From Prosthecobacter dejongeii (GTDB taxonomy: Bacteria > Verrucomicrobiota > Verrucomicrobiia > Verrucomicrobiales > Verrucomicrobiaceae): a stretch of 64,000 bases of DNA. The translations under genes were made by a program, and so were the position numbers. A model generated the notes under the pieces. It saw only the letters and a list, made by a program, of their open reading frames with translations, made no database searches and had not been told where the DNA came from. Shown in pieces: positions 1 to 8,784 of the stretch. Location of the stretch: positions 248,001-312,000 of the forward strand of contig NZ_JACHIF010000007.1 of assembly GCF_014203045.1 (NCBI RefSeq). The letters are read 5' to 3'. Within the stretch, counting starts at the first letter, position 1; each line of letters starts with the position of its first letter.

Positions 1-39
1 GGCACCGCTGCTCCCACTCCAGCGGAAAAGAAATCTTAA
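1..39 (+). CDS. C-terminal tail of an upstream gene (partial)
   Basis: The first 39 bases read in frame as GTAAPTPAEKKS followed by TAA, an Ala/Pro/Lys-rich tail typical of the end of a cytosolic or membrane protein. It stops 15 bases before the next start, so the two genes are probably co-transcribed. Because the next gene looks like an ExbD/MotB-type subunit, the lost gene may be its MotA/TolQ/ExbB partner. That is a guess from context only, as nothing in twelve residues identifies a family. Confidence 0.4.
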   Translation, partial: GTAAPTPAEKKS

Positions 40-54
40 TTAGCCTATCTTTTT

Positions 55-1608
55 ATGTCCAAGCACAAACATGAAGAGCAGGAATTGCCCTTCGTCGCTT
101 TGATGGACACCATGACGAACGTCGTTGGTGTGCTCATCATCGTCATGGTCATGGTTGGTATCAGTCTCGCCAGTGCCGTCAACAAGATCCTCTCAGATCT
201 TCCCCCCGTGACTAAAGAGGAGCATCAGCGGATGGTTGAACAGATCAAAAAACTCCCGCCGATCGCAGAAGACCCCAAAGATCTGGATGAGAAAAAGCGC
301 ATTGCAGAGTTGGAGCTCAAGAAAACTGATGATGAACTCAGTAAGATTGATACGACATCCGTTCAGGCGGAACTCAAATTTTTAGATCTCGATAGCTTCC
401 GCAAAAAGCTGGATGAGGCCAAAGTGGATCGTGAAAAGAAAAAAGCTGAAATTGATAAGCTTTTGACTGAACTCGAACGCCTGAAAGGACTGCTGGATCA
501 AACGCCCGTTTACCAACCGCCTGCTCCTAAATACGTCCGCCTTCCCAACCCACGTCCTTATCCGGCAAAACCGAATGAGACACGTATCCTGGTTGCTAAA
601 CAGGGGGTTCTAACATTAAACGAGGCTGAGTTCATCAAACCCATCATTGATGGGCTCGATAAAGTGAAAAGTCAGCTCGAATACAAGGATGTTAAAATTG
701 ATCCTTTTTTGCCGATGTTGACTAAGATTTTTGGTAGCGCTCAGGCTGCCCAGCAGGCGTGGCCAGACATCGCTCCTTCCGTCAATACCTTCCAGATGGA
801 TCAAGTGGCTGAAGCGTATAAAGCCTTGGCCACGGCAGGTTTGCAGCCTAACAAAAATATTTTGTCATCTCTCGGTGACATCGCGGTGGTGATTCGCTCC
901 ACTTTACCAGCCGTTGCTGATGCGGTCATCGCCGCCACCAAAGGTGATCTAGCCAAATGGACAGCACTGGATCCTTCAAAAGATCCCTTGAAACCTACAT
1001 TCAAAGCTACCCTGGCAGGAGCTAAAATCTCTTTCACCTACGGTTCAGGTAAGCCTGTGGAGGTGAAAACCACGCCACGTGATGTTTTGAATTATTTCGT
1101 CAAGGATTTGGCGGATCTCGATAGCATTAAAAACAAAAGCCGCAGCAAGGTTATCTACGATGCTTTTAAATTACAGGCAATGCTGGAACGTGCCGCCTCA
1201 AACCCGACTCTGAGTGGCTCCTATGTCATCAAGCCAACGGTGCGCCCGGGTAGCACTTTAGTCGCGCTTGCGTTGACTCCTCGGGCTGGTGGTGGTGAAA
1301 CCCTGGATCAAATGCGGGCGGAGGCATCAAACTACCAGCGTTTGATGCGCCAGATCAAAGGCGATCCGAACGGTGTGGCTGTCTTTCAGGTAATGGCGGA
1401 TGCGTTTGACGCTTATCTGGAGGCACGCAAGATCGCAGATGAGATTGGCGTGGCTGCCACTTGGGAGTTTTTGGCCCGCCTTGATCTATCTGTGAACGTC
1501 GCCAACTACGAAGTGCAGCGCTTTACTCAAGTCGCGGCGGCTGCGCCTAGAAAACCGGGTGATCCCGACCCTGTCCGCATTGCCACGCCCAAACGTTCGC
1601 TGGATTAA
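55..1608 (+). CDS. Membrane-anchored coiled-coil protein, ExbD/MotB-like N-terminus
   Basis: 517 aa. A short charged N-terminus (residues 1-10) leads into one membrane segment (about 11-39) with an acidic residue, Asp18, near its start. The pattern LPFVALMDTMTNVVGVLI recalls the proton-carrying helix of ExbD/TolR/MotB stator proteins. A Lys/Glu-rich coiled coil follows (about 55-150), then a Pro-rich linker and a long soluble domain that I do not recognise. No OmpA-like peptidoglycan-binding motif is visible. The gene lies 15 bases after the end of another gene and is closed by a strong terminator. A stator-like subunit coupled to a MotA/TolQ-type channel is plausible but unproven. It is much longer than typical ExbD (about 140 aa). 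Confidence 0.6.
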   Translation: MSKHKHEEQELPFVALMDTMTNVVGVLIIVMVMVGISLASAVNKILSDLPPVTKEEHQRMVEQIKKLPPIAEDPKDLDEKKRIAELELKKTDDELSKIDTTSVQAELKFLDLDSFRKKLDEAKVDREKKKAEIDKLLTELERLKGLLDQTPVYQPPAPKYVRLPNPRPYPAKPNETRILVAKQGVLTLNEAEFIKPIIDGLDKVKSQLEYKDVKIDPFLPMLTKIFGSAQAAQQAWPDIAPSVNTFQMDQVAEAYKALATAGLQPNKNILSSLGDIAVVIRSTLPAVADAVIAATKGDLAKWTALDPSKDPLKPTFKATLAGAKISFTYGSGKPVEVKTTPRDVLNYFVKDLADLDSIKNKSRSKVIYDAFKLQAMLERAASNPTLSGSYVIKPTVRPGSTLVALALTPRAGGGETLDQMRAEASNYQRLMRQIKGDPNGVAVFQVMADAFDAYLEARKIADEIGVAATWEFLARLDLSVNVANYEVQRFTQVAAAAPRKPGDPDPVRIATPKRSLD

Positions 1609-1627
1609 TCAATCGTCGTTTTTTATC

Positions 1628-1673
1628 CAACAAAGTCGAGGTTCCTTGGACGATCCTCGGCTTTGTTGTTTTC
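1628..1673 (+). terminator. Rho-independent terminator after the stator-like gene
   Basis: A 14-base stem pairs 1628-1641 (CAACAAAGTCGAGG) with 1655-1668 (CCTCGGCTTTGTTG) with one G-U wobble. The loop is 13 bases and a short T run follows. It begins about 20 bases after the stop codon at 1608. Confidence 0.8.
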
Positions 1674-1801
1674 ACTTCATTCCAGCATGAATGGTTTTGT
1701 TACTCTGGCTACGATTTCTTGCATTCACGGGCGGTAGCATGAGAGATTGTGAGCAATCCCTAGCAAAGGACAGGTTTCTCCATTTGACGTTCTTCATGGT
1801 G

Positions 1802-1838
1802 CGGGCTAAAAAGCCCGAACAATCCGCGATCACGCGGG
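1802..1838 (+). promoter_or_regulatory. Two tandem tetraloop hairpins in a 5' leader
   Basis: Two perfect hairpins stand 6 bases apart just before the gene at 1853. The first is CGGGCT-AAAA-AGCCCG (1802-1817). The second is CCGCG-ATCA-CGCGG (1824-1837), extendable by a U-G pair. Neither has a T tract, so they do not look like terminators. A structured leader that affects translation or mRNA stability of the downstream gene is possible. Confidence 0.45.
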
Positions 1839-1852
1839 TCTAAGCTGACTCT

Positions 1853-2473
1853 ATGCATTCTGCCCTTCCTCTGTTTCGCCTCTCTGTGGCCCTGAGCTTC
1901 CTTGCCCTCGCAAGCTCCTCCTGGAGCGCTCAACTGCCACTGGATCATCCATGCGCCACCATGGTGAAAAAGTACCTGGAGAGCGTTGTAGCTCAGGATT
2001 GGAAAACGGCTTCCGTCATGCTTTTGCCAAGCTCCTTGGAACGCAAGCAGAAGGAAACCATCGCCATCATCAAGACGGCCCCTACCATGACAGAAGAAGC
2101 CCAGATGCTGGAGCGCTTCGGTGTCAAAGAAATCCGTGACCTTGAAGTTCTTACGCCTCAGGAGTTTTATATCACAGACCGCAGTGCTTGGCATAAGCGT
2201 GTGAATGCGGCTCCTGAGGTCACCAAGAAGAAACAGGATACTCTGAAGATTGATGTCTTGGGCCTCGTGGAAGAAAAGGAAAAAAATTACGTTCACGCGA
2301 CGGTTCGCACTTCTCAGGAAACTCTGACAGACCGCATCGAAGAGCTCTTCCTCATCTCCTTCGTGAAAGAAGGAGACAAGTGGCTCATCTGGCCAGAAAT
2401 GAAAGACCGCCCGATCATCACCCCTCTGGACGGGGCTAAAAAGGACGACGGCGAAAAGAAAAAAAGCAAGTAA
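1853..2473 (+). CDS. Secreted protein of unknown function
   Basis: 206 aa. The N-terminus is a clear Sec signal peptide with a hydrophobic core at about 8-22 and likely cleavage after SWSA. The mature part opens with a helix (HPCATMVKKYLESVVAQDW) like the first helix of NTF2-like small alpha+beta folds, and the chain ends in a Lys-rich tail. I recognise no catalytic motif. The gene sits alone between a terminator and mnmE, 94 bases before the mnmE start, and has a structured leader. An NTF2-like fold is only an inference from the helix-plus-sheet pattern. Confidence 0.7.
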   Translation: MHSALPLFRLSVALSFLALASSSWSAQLPLDHPCATMVKKYLESVVAQDWKTASVMLLPSSLERKQKETIAIIKTAPTMTEEAQMLERFGVKEIRDLEVLTPQEFYITDRSAWHKRVNAAPEVTKKKQDTLKIDVLGLVEEKEKNYVHATVRTSQETLTDRIEELFLISFVKEGDKWLIWPEMKDRPIITPLDGAKKDDGEKKKSK

Positions 2474-2567
2474 GGCTGTGAGTTGGGTTTCTGCAGGTGG
2501 GATGGCACTGTGATCATTGTCACCGCCAATTTACCTCCACTCTGCCCTCTTAACCGCAAAGTTGCTA

Positions 2568-3914
2568 ATGCTTCACGACACCATCGCCGCCATCTCCACT
2601 GCACTGGGAGAGGCGGCGATTAGCGTTTTAAGAGTCACAGGTCCTCAGGCTTTGGAGGTTGCCCAGAAAGTTTTTCATACGGCTAGGGATCTTGTGAGTT
2701 TACCTGCACGGCAAGCTCATCTCGTAACTGCCAGAGATGCCGATGGCACAACTCTAGATCAAGGACTGCTCCTCATCTTCTGTGCTCCATCCAGTTACAC
2801 GGGTGAAGATGTTGTCGAATTTCAGGGACACGGAGGTTTACTCGTCACTCAAAAGCTTCTAGAAAGCCTCCTCGCTGCGGGTGCTCGTGCAGCCGAGCCT
2901 GGCGAGTTCACCCAACGTGCGTTTCTCAATGGGAAGATGGATCTTACCCAGGCGGAAGCCGTCATGGATCTCATCCATGCTCAAAGCACACTCGCTCTAA
3001 AGGCAGCGCATGAGCAACTTGGCGGGGCCATTGGTAAAGAAGCTATGGCGTTGAAGGAGGAGCTCCTCCCTGTGTTGGCCCACGTCGAAGCGTATATCGA
3101 TTTCCCTGAAGAAGATATCTCTCCAGATACAGGGGCTTCTTTGGTGGCAAAAATGGACTTAGTGTTAGAGCGTGCGAGTCGGCTCATTGCGACCAGTGAG
3201 CAAGGCCGCATCCTCCGCCACGGTGCGCGCACTGTCATTTGCGGCGAACCCAATGTGGGCAAGTCAAGTTTGCTCAATCTTTTGTTAGGCTTTGAGCGCG
3301 CCATCGTCAGCCCCACGGCCGGCACTACTCGCGATACCATCGAGGAGATTATCCAGGTTCACGGCATTCCTCTGCGCCTGGTTGATACCGCCGGTCTGCG
3401 CAGCAGCCAGGATGAAATTGAACGCGTCGGCATCGAGCGGACTCAGCGCGAGCTGGAGCGTGCGGATCTGATCTTAGAAGTGGTGGATGGCAGCCTCCCT
3501 CCCTCAGCTGCCCAGCGCGTGTCCCTGCCTCCTCAGGCCGAGGCCAGGCGCATCCTTATTTTAAATAAAGCCGATCAGGGGCTCCATCCGGACTGGGCTG
3601 GCGGCGTTCCGCTCTCCTGCACGGCGAATGTCGGCGTCGAGACGCTTCGCGATGCCATCCGCACTCTCATCATGAATGTGGGGAGCATGCAGGCAGATCA
3701 TCCCATCGCCATTAATGCTCGTCATAAGATCTGCTTTGAGCGCATTGTCTCCCAGGTTCAGGCAGCCCGCGTAGCTCTGATTGATGGCGCCGCTCCTGAA
3801 TATGTGGCCCTGGATCTTCGCGAGGCTCTGCAATCCCTCGGTGAAGTCGTCGGTGTGGTGGATGTGGAGCAGATCCTAGACGTCATCTTCTCCTCTTTCT
3901 GCATCGGCAAGTGA
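2568..3914 (+). CDS. mnmE: tRNA modification GTPase MnmE
   Basis: 448 aa, close to the usual 450. MnmE works with MnmG (GidA) to place the carboxymethylaminomethyl group on wobble uridine 34 of several tRNAs. The N-terminal tetrahydrofolate-binding domain begins with the family pattern DTIAAISTALGEAAISVLRV. The helical domain holds an inserted G domain with G1 GEPNVGKSS (226-234), G3 DTAGL and G4 NKAD. The chain ends with FCIGK, which carries the catalytic Cys. An in-frame TTG 51 bases upstream would add 17 residues without homology, so the ATG at 2568 is preferred. mnmG is not in this window, while the 2-thiolase gene mnmA lies at 35.2 kb. Confidence 0.97.
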   Translation: MLHDTIAAISTALGEAAISVLRVTGPQALEVAQKVFHTARDLVSLPARQAHLVTARDADGTTLDQGLLLIFCAPSSYTGEDVVEFQGHGGLLVTQKLLESLLAAGARAAEPGEFTQRAFLNGKMDLTQAEAVMDLIHAQSTLALKAAHEQLGGAIGKEAMALKEELLPVLAHVEAYIDFPEEDISPDTGASLVAKMDLVLERASRLIATSEQGRILRHGARTVICGEPNVGKSSLLNLLLGFERAIVSPTAGTTRDTIEEIIQVHGIPLRLVDTAGLRSSQDEIERVGIERTQRELERADLILEVVDGSLPPSAAQRVSLPPQAEARRILILNKADQGLHPDWAGGVPLSCTANVGVETLRDAIRTLIMNVGSMQADHPIAINARHKICFERIVSQVQAARVALIDGAAPEYVALDLREALQSLGEVVGVVDVEQILDVIFSSFCIGK

Positions 3915-3961
3915 AGCATCTTGAGGATATGGGCCCTATTGAGTTCCTTATATGAGGAAGG

Positions 3962-4525
3962 TTATCGAGCTTCAAAGGCATCGTAATACCCGCGCTCAAA
4001 GCTCCGCCGATAGCGTGGATCATAGCGGCCTACGTGGGCTCCGGCATCTGCTTGCCTTCCTGCTACCCGGTCACGGAGACCGTATTCATATCCCTGACTG
4101 TATGAGGGATCATTCTGAGACGCATTGCTTGGCGGTAACGCAGGCGGTGTGTAGCCACCGGGGCTCGGGTAGCTAGGGGCAGGGCCGTAGCCTGGCATCC
4201 CACTGCTGGCTGGTATGGAAGAACGATAAGCCTGCTCATAACCATCATTATAAGCTGTGGCTTGAGTTGAAGAATAACCAAAAGGATTGCGTTGTAAATT
4301 TCGTGGCATCCCACTCCGGGCATCGTCACTTCCATCTCGCTGCCCGCGATCATACGCCTGCTGTGCCTGTCCGCTGTCTTGCTCTCGCATGTCGGTACGA
4401 TACTGCTCTCTCCCATCGGTATAAGGAGCTGGTGCCCCTGGGCCGAAAGGAGACATCGGATTGCCATAAGGATCCACGCATTGGGTCAGAGCCAAAGGCA
4501 AACAGCAGAGAAGCAGAAAACGCAT
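3962..4525 (-). CDS. Putative lipoprotein with Tyr/Gly repeat motif
   Basis: 187 aa. The chosen start gives MRFLLLCCLPLALTQC, a lipoprotein-type signal, although Gln before the Cys is unusual for a lipobox. The mature protein is rich in Tyr, Gly, Pro, Asp and Arg and poor in hydrophobics. At least four degenerate copies of an aromatic-x-x-Gly-Tyr motif recur: AYDRGQRDG, AYNDGYEQAY, SYSQGYEYGLRDR and SFERGYYDAF. A Pro-rich linker separates the second and third copies. A start nine codons upstream is possible. The gene converges on mnmE. I know no function for it; an envelope or matrix protein is a reasonable inference. Confidence 0.65.
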   Translation of the reverse strand: MRFLLLCCLPLALTQCVDPYGNPMSPFGPGAPAPYTDGREQYRTDMREQDSGQAQQAYDRGQRDGSDDARSGMPRNLQRNPFGYSSTQATAYNDGYEQAYRSSIPASSGMPGYGPAPSYPSPGGYTPPALPPSNASQNDPSYSQGYEYGLRDRVAGRQADAGAHVGRYDPRYRRSFERGYYDAFEAR

Positions 4526-4655
4526 ATGGACTAAAGTTAACGCAGTGCACATCCAAATGCCAAGGGGAAGATTAGCTCAGATCTCCCGTTGGGGTATTAA
4601 AATCTCACCTACCATCCTGATTGCAGAGAATAAAAATATCCGCTAAAACCCCCGC

Positions 4656-7600
4656 ATGATTTTCCTTGCTTTCCTGCTTGCCACGGACACCACCTCCGCC
4701 GCATACGAGTCAGGGCGCCACATCACTACCAGCTTGACCTTGGTGCTGCTTTTCGCAGGGATCTGCAAATGTGTTTCTATCATGCGGCGTCCGCACACGA
4801 GCAGCCTTTGTGTGCTGTCCCTAGCCATATTGCTCGCCGTTTTCATGGTTGGTCATGTGTGGAGCTTTGTGATTGATAGCGGATGGGTGCCGCTAGGTCT
4901 GAATTGGGCCATCTTGCTGGTGAACGTCCCCATGCTCATGACCTCTTTGATCTTGGCGATTGTTGGTCTTGCTTTATATGATCGTCAAAGATTCAACCAG
5001 GGCCGTAAGCAAGCGATCTGGGCTTTGGTGCTTACCCTCATCTCTATGGCGGGCATTGCCGCGCTCTACCTAGCTGAGCCTCTCGGTCAGTTAGCCAAAA
5101 AAGTGGCCGAGGAGGCGAATGCTCAGGTGGCTGGAGGTACGTCCGTACAGGAAGGATGGAACTTTTCCCTCACGCCACCAGACACAACCTGGCGGCCTCA
5201 GACACCCACCTCTTTATCTCCGCTGGCGTGCACAGCTTTCATCAAACAACCCGATCAAATCTATGCCATCGTGATAGCCGAGCATAGCGCTGCACTTTTG
5301 GACAATGGTCTGGATGCCATGCTTAATTCTGTAAAAGCTGGCCTAACCACCAAAAGCAAGGTTCTTCAGCAGCAGGAAAAACGTGTGCAACTTGCGGGCT
5401 TGGACTTCGTGAACCTCAGCACTGTTGCTTGGACAAACTCGGTCAAAAAAGAAATCGCTTATGAACATTGGATGGCCACCCATCAAGGGTTTGCTTGGCA
5501 GATCATGGTCTGGGGCGATTCGGATCAAAGAGCCATTGTGGTAGAATCAGCTCGCTCTCTAGTGGCGGGTTTTCGCGTCTTGGACATGTCACGCCAGGTT
5601 CCCGGGCTCGATGAAAAGTTGGATGTGAATCGCCCAGCCTTTGGTTATCGAACGACAATCTCCAAAATGGGTTGGCAATCTTGGTCTTCCGGAAAAGAGG
5701 CAGAACCTTTGCCAGCGTTGGCGGATTTTGGAGCTCAGACACTGGCGAGTGTGGTTCTTGTCATGCCGTATCACCACCAGATGAGTTCACCTCCGCCAGT
5801 CGCAGAGGCTCTGGCCCGTGCTTGCATGGCCGAATACGATTTCACCTACCGCCGTGATGGTAATGACTTCACCACCCGAACGATCGACAAGCCCTTTCCA
5901 GGTCTGGAGATCACCACGGAACGAGAGTCTGATGATGGGAATCGTTACCTCTACCTCTTCCGTATTCATCAATCAGGTAAGCATGCCTGGATGCTGGCTG
6001 GCTGGACTCGCAAGTCTCCAACCGCCACATTGGCCGGTGTGCGAGCCGCCATGGATGGCATCGAACTTTTCGAGCCTTCCTCTCCGTCTCCACTGGTGCT
6101 AAACAACGAGCCCCGGACGGAAAGCCTCTCCAAATTCGTCAACCAAATCGGTCTTTGGTACAATGATCGTGAAGAATGGCCTGCTGCGCTTCGCTATTTT
6201 AAGGAGGCCAGTTCCATCAATCCAGATGATCGCACCTATTTTGAAAACATCACCCATGTGCTGGAATCGCAGGAGAAATTTGATGATGCCTTAGCCGCCA
6301 TGGATGCAGCGAAGGAACGCTCCTTTGCTGACGATCACGGCCACCAGATGCGACAGGCTTGGCTGCTGCTCAAAGTCGGTAAGATTCAGGAGGGTACAGC
6401 CCAACTCCAGCGTCTTGTCAAAGAGGGCTACCAGCAACACGATGCCGTTCTGGGTTTCATCAATGAATTGCTGAAAGGCGACCATCATAGCGAAGCCAGT
6501 GCCGTGGCGGATGTTTATGCAAAAGCGTATCCCGAACCACGGCCACGACTGTGGCAGGCTCAAGTGGCTGATCAAGGGGGGGATTCCAAGCGTGCAGCTG
6601 AATTGCTAGAGAACCTGATCAAATTAGAGCCCGATTTCCTTGAAGGCTTCTATGCTCTCGGGGAGTATTCCAATCGCCAAAGCAATCATGAACGGGCATT
6701 GGAATTAGCAGAAATGTTGGAACAAAAAAAGCAAGATACCGCAAGACTTGATCTCATGCGGGGGTGGGCCCACATGGGGCGTAAGTGGTATCGCGATGCC
6801 AAGTCGAGTTTTGAAAAAGCAGCGCAGAAGGCACCGAACGACGAAGATGTGAAAGCTGCGCTCAAGGATGCGGCTGCTTACCTCGGGCAGGGGACCAATA
6901 CCGAAATCAAGACACCCATTGAGGCCGTTCCTCTACCAAAATCCGTCGCCGCCAACCTGGACAAGCTCCGTGCTCTGCCTGCAACCTACGGTGAGGGCCA
7001 CAATGCCGCTATGCTTCTCTGGGCGCGCTGTATTCAATACACCAAAGACAAACCCATGCGCAGTACGGTCCGTAGGGTCATCCGCATTCTCAATGACGAA
7101 GGGGCTGATGCCTTCAGCTCCATGGAATATGCATATGATCCTTTGATCGAACGACTGCATGTCAATAAGGCCGAAGTACTGGATGCTGAGGGTAAAGTGG
7201 TGGCCCGTGCAGGCATGGATGATGCCTATGTTCTCGATTCGGATGATCGCTCCATGGCCACCACTGAACGTAAAGTCCACATTCAGGTGCCAGGCATGAA
7301 AGCAGGCCTAACATTGGATTGTGAAATTACTGTTGAGCGCCTTTCATTGACCGATACCTTCCCACTCACTCGTCATCTGTATGCCGCAGGCATTCCCACT
7401 CGCTCAGAACTGATCTGCGTCATGGGGGACACTGAGTCACTTTCAGAAGACCTCGTCATGAAGGACCGGATCAAAGTTACCCGAGAGCCTGGTAGCGTGA
7501 TCTATGAAGTTGCTGATGCTCCCTTATCCTCAAATGAATCGTACCAGCAGCCTATTGAAAAATGGGCTCCGGTAGTCATCCTGGCAGGTAAAAAAGAAAC

Positions 7601-8750
7601 TTGGGAGCAAGTGGGAACCAAATACCTCCAAAATATTTCAGACAGGCTTAAGCCCGACCCAGCCATCGAATCTGAAGCGAAGAAATTGACGGAAGGCCTC
7701 GAAAGCACGCGCGATAAAGCTCGGGCTCTCGCTTCGTTTGTTCAAAAATCGGTTCGGTACAAAGCCATCGAATTTGGAGTGCGCGGGCAGATGCCAAATG
7801 CGCCAAGCTTCACCCTCCAGCAACGTTATGGAGACTGTAAAGACCAAGCTTTGCTGCTGCATCACATGCTTCGCGCTTGTGGTATTATTTCTCATCTAGC
7901 CCTCATCAACACCCATTGGGATCTTGAGCTCAATCAACCGACCTTGGATGCTTTCAATCATGTGATCGTCCATGTTCCTGCTTTGAAAGACACCCAATTC
8001 ATCGACACCACAGCCGCACATCTTTCTGCTGCAGATCACAGTCCTTATGGTCTGTGGGGCTACCCGGCTTTCGTGCTTGACCCACAGGGGCCCCATATCA
8101 AAAAAGTACCTGGCCCACTCAAAACCAGTGGTGATGTTTCGTCTCAGCGCAAACTAACCTCCCTATCTTCTGATAGTATTCGTATCGAGGAGGTCTTGAC
8201 CCTGCATGGCTACTATGCCAGTGGCATGAGAAGTGCCTTTGCCCGTCAGGAGCCCAAAGCTCGATTTCAACATGCGCAAGATCTGTTGGATGATAGGGGC
8301 AGCTACCGGCTTGAAGATTTTAGTTTTGAAAATCTTACCGACCTCTCACAGCCTGCCATCCTGCGCCTAACTTATAGTTTGCCAAACGCGATCGAAAAGC
8401 GAGGCGATGTCACCAAGCTGCGCCTACCCAATGCCTGGGAAACCGATTACCTGAGGGTTCCTTTCATTAAGGAACGCCAGACGCCTTTCTGCTGGAATAC
8501 CCCCTTCACTTTTCGCAGCACGGTTACTTGGGATCAATCATTGCGAGTTTCTGCCGAATCTCTTCAAGGCATGAAGCGCAAAAGCGATTCTCGCTTTGGT
8601 CACTGGGAAATGAAGACGGATTCCGGCCTCCAGTTTGAATTTATCGCGATACCTGGAGACTACCCGCCTTCCGCCTATTCAGAGTTTCAGTCGCTATGGT
8701 CTGGAGCTCACGACATGTGGCTTAAAGAATTGGTTCTTCAAAGCCCTTGA
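4656..8750 (+). CDS. Large membrane protein with TPR, DUF3857 and transglutaminase-like domains
   Basis: 1364 aa. Four hydrophobic helices lie at about 24-43, 51-73, 83-107 and 119-140. A globular region of unknown type follows (about 150-480), then TPR-like helical repeats (about 500-750), a DUF3857 beta domain (about 770-960) and a transglutaminase-like core. The Cys-His-Asp triad is visible: C1061 in YGDCKDQ, H1102 in FNHVIV and D1117 in FIDTT. A C-terminal beta-rich region (about 1170-1364) completes the protein. DUF3857-transglutaminase proteins are common secreted or periplasmic proteins of unknown substrate. The four-helix N-terminus and the TPR array fused to them are less usual. It ends 34 bases from the convergent alcohol dehydrogenase gene. 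Confidence 0.85.
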   Translation: MIFLAFLLATDTTSAAYESGRHITTSLTLVLLFAGICKCVSIMRRPHTSSLCVLSLAILLAVFMVGHVWSFVIDSGWVPLGLNWAILLVNVPMLMTSLILAIVGLALYDRQRFNQGRKQAIWALVLTLISMAGIAALYLAEPLGQLAKKVAEEANAQVAGGTSVQEGWNFSLTPPDTTWRPQTPTSLSPLACTAFIKQPDQIYAIVIAEHSAALLDNGLDAMLNSVKAGLTTKSKVLQQQEKRVQLAGLDFVNLSTVAWTNSVKKEIAYEHWMATHQGFAWQIMVWGDSDQRAIVVESARSLVAGFRVLDMSRQVPGLDEKLDVNRPAFGYRTTISKMGWQSWSSGKEAEPLPALADFGAQTLASVVLVMPYHHQMSSPPPVAEALARACMAEYDFTYRRDGNDFTTRTIDKPFPGLEITTERESDDGNRYLYLFRIHQSGKHAWMLAGWTRKSPTATLAGVRAAMDGIELFEPSSPSPLVLNNEPRTESLSKFVNQIGLWYNDREEWPAALRYFKEASSINPDDRTYFENITHVLESQEKFDDALAAMDAAKERSFADDHGHQMRQAWLLLKVGKIQEGTAQLQRLVKEGYQQHDAVLGFINELLKGDHHSEASAVADVYAKAYPEPRPRLWQAQVADQGGDSKRAAELLENLIKLEPDFLEGFYALGEYSNRQSNHERALELAEMLEQKKQDTARLDLMRGWAHMGRKWYRDAKSSFEKAAQKAPNDEDVKAALKDAAAYLGQGTNTEIKTPIEAVPLPKSVAANLDKLRALPATYGEGHNAAMLLWARCIQYTKDKPMRSTVRRVIRILNDEGADAFSSMEYAYDPLIERLHVNKAEVLDAEGKVVARAGMDDAYVLDSDDRSMATTERKVHIQVPGMKAGLTLDCEITVERLSLTDTFPLTRHLYAAGIPTRSELICVMGDTESLSEDLVMKDRIKVTREPGSVIYEVADAPLSSNESYQQPIEKWAPVVILAGKKETWEQVGTKYLQNISDRLKPDPAIESEAKKLTEGLESTRDKARALASFVQKSVRYKAIEFGVRGQMPNAPSFTLQQRYGDCKDQALLLHHMLRACGIISHLALINTHWDLELNQPTLDAFNHVIVHVPALKDTQFIDTTAAHLSAADHSPYGLWGYPAFVLDPQGPHIKKVPGPLKTSGDVSSQRKLTSLSSDSIRIEEVLTLHGYYASGMRSAFARQEPKARFQHAQDLLDDRGSYRLEDFSFENLTDLSQPAILRLTYSLPNAIEKRGDVTKLRLPNAWETDYLRVPFIKERQTPFCWNTPFTFRSTVTWDQSLRVSAESLQGMKRKSDSRFGHWEMKTDSGLQFEFIAIPGDYPPSAYSEFQSLWSGAHDMWLKELVLQSP

Positions 8751-8784
8751 AACCCCAAAAACAACCCTTGCCGATTGTTGTACT

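Noticed and set aside
55..1608. ZorB of a Zorya defence system
   Set aside because: No OmpA-like peptidoglycan-binding domain and no ZorC, ZorD or ZorE gene follows. Only the first helix is stator-like.
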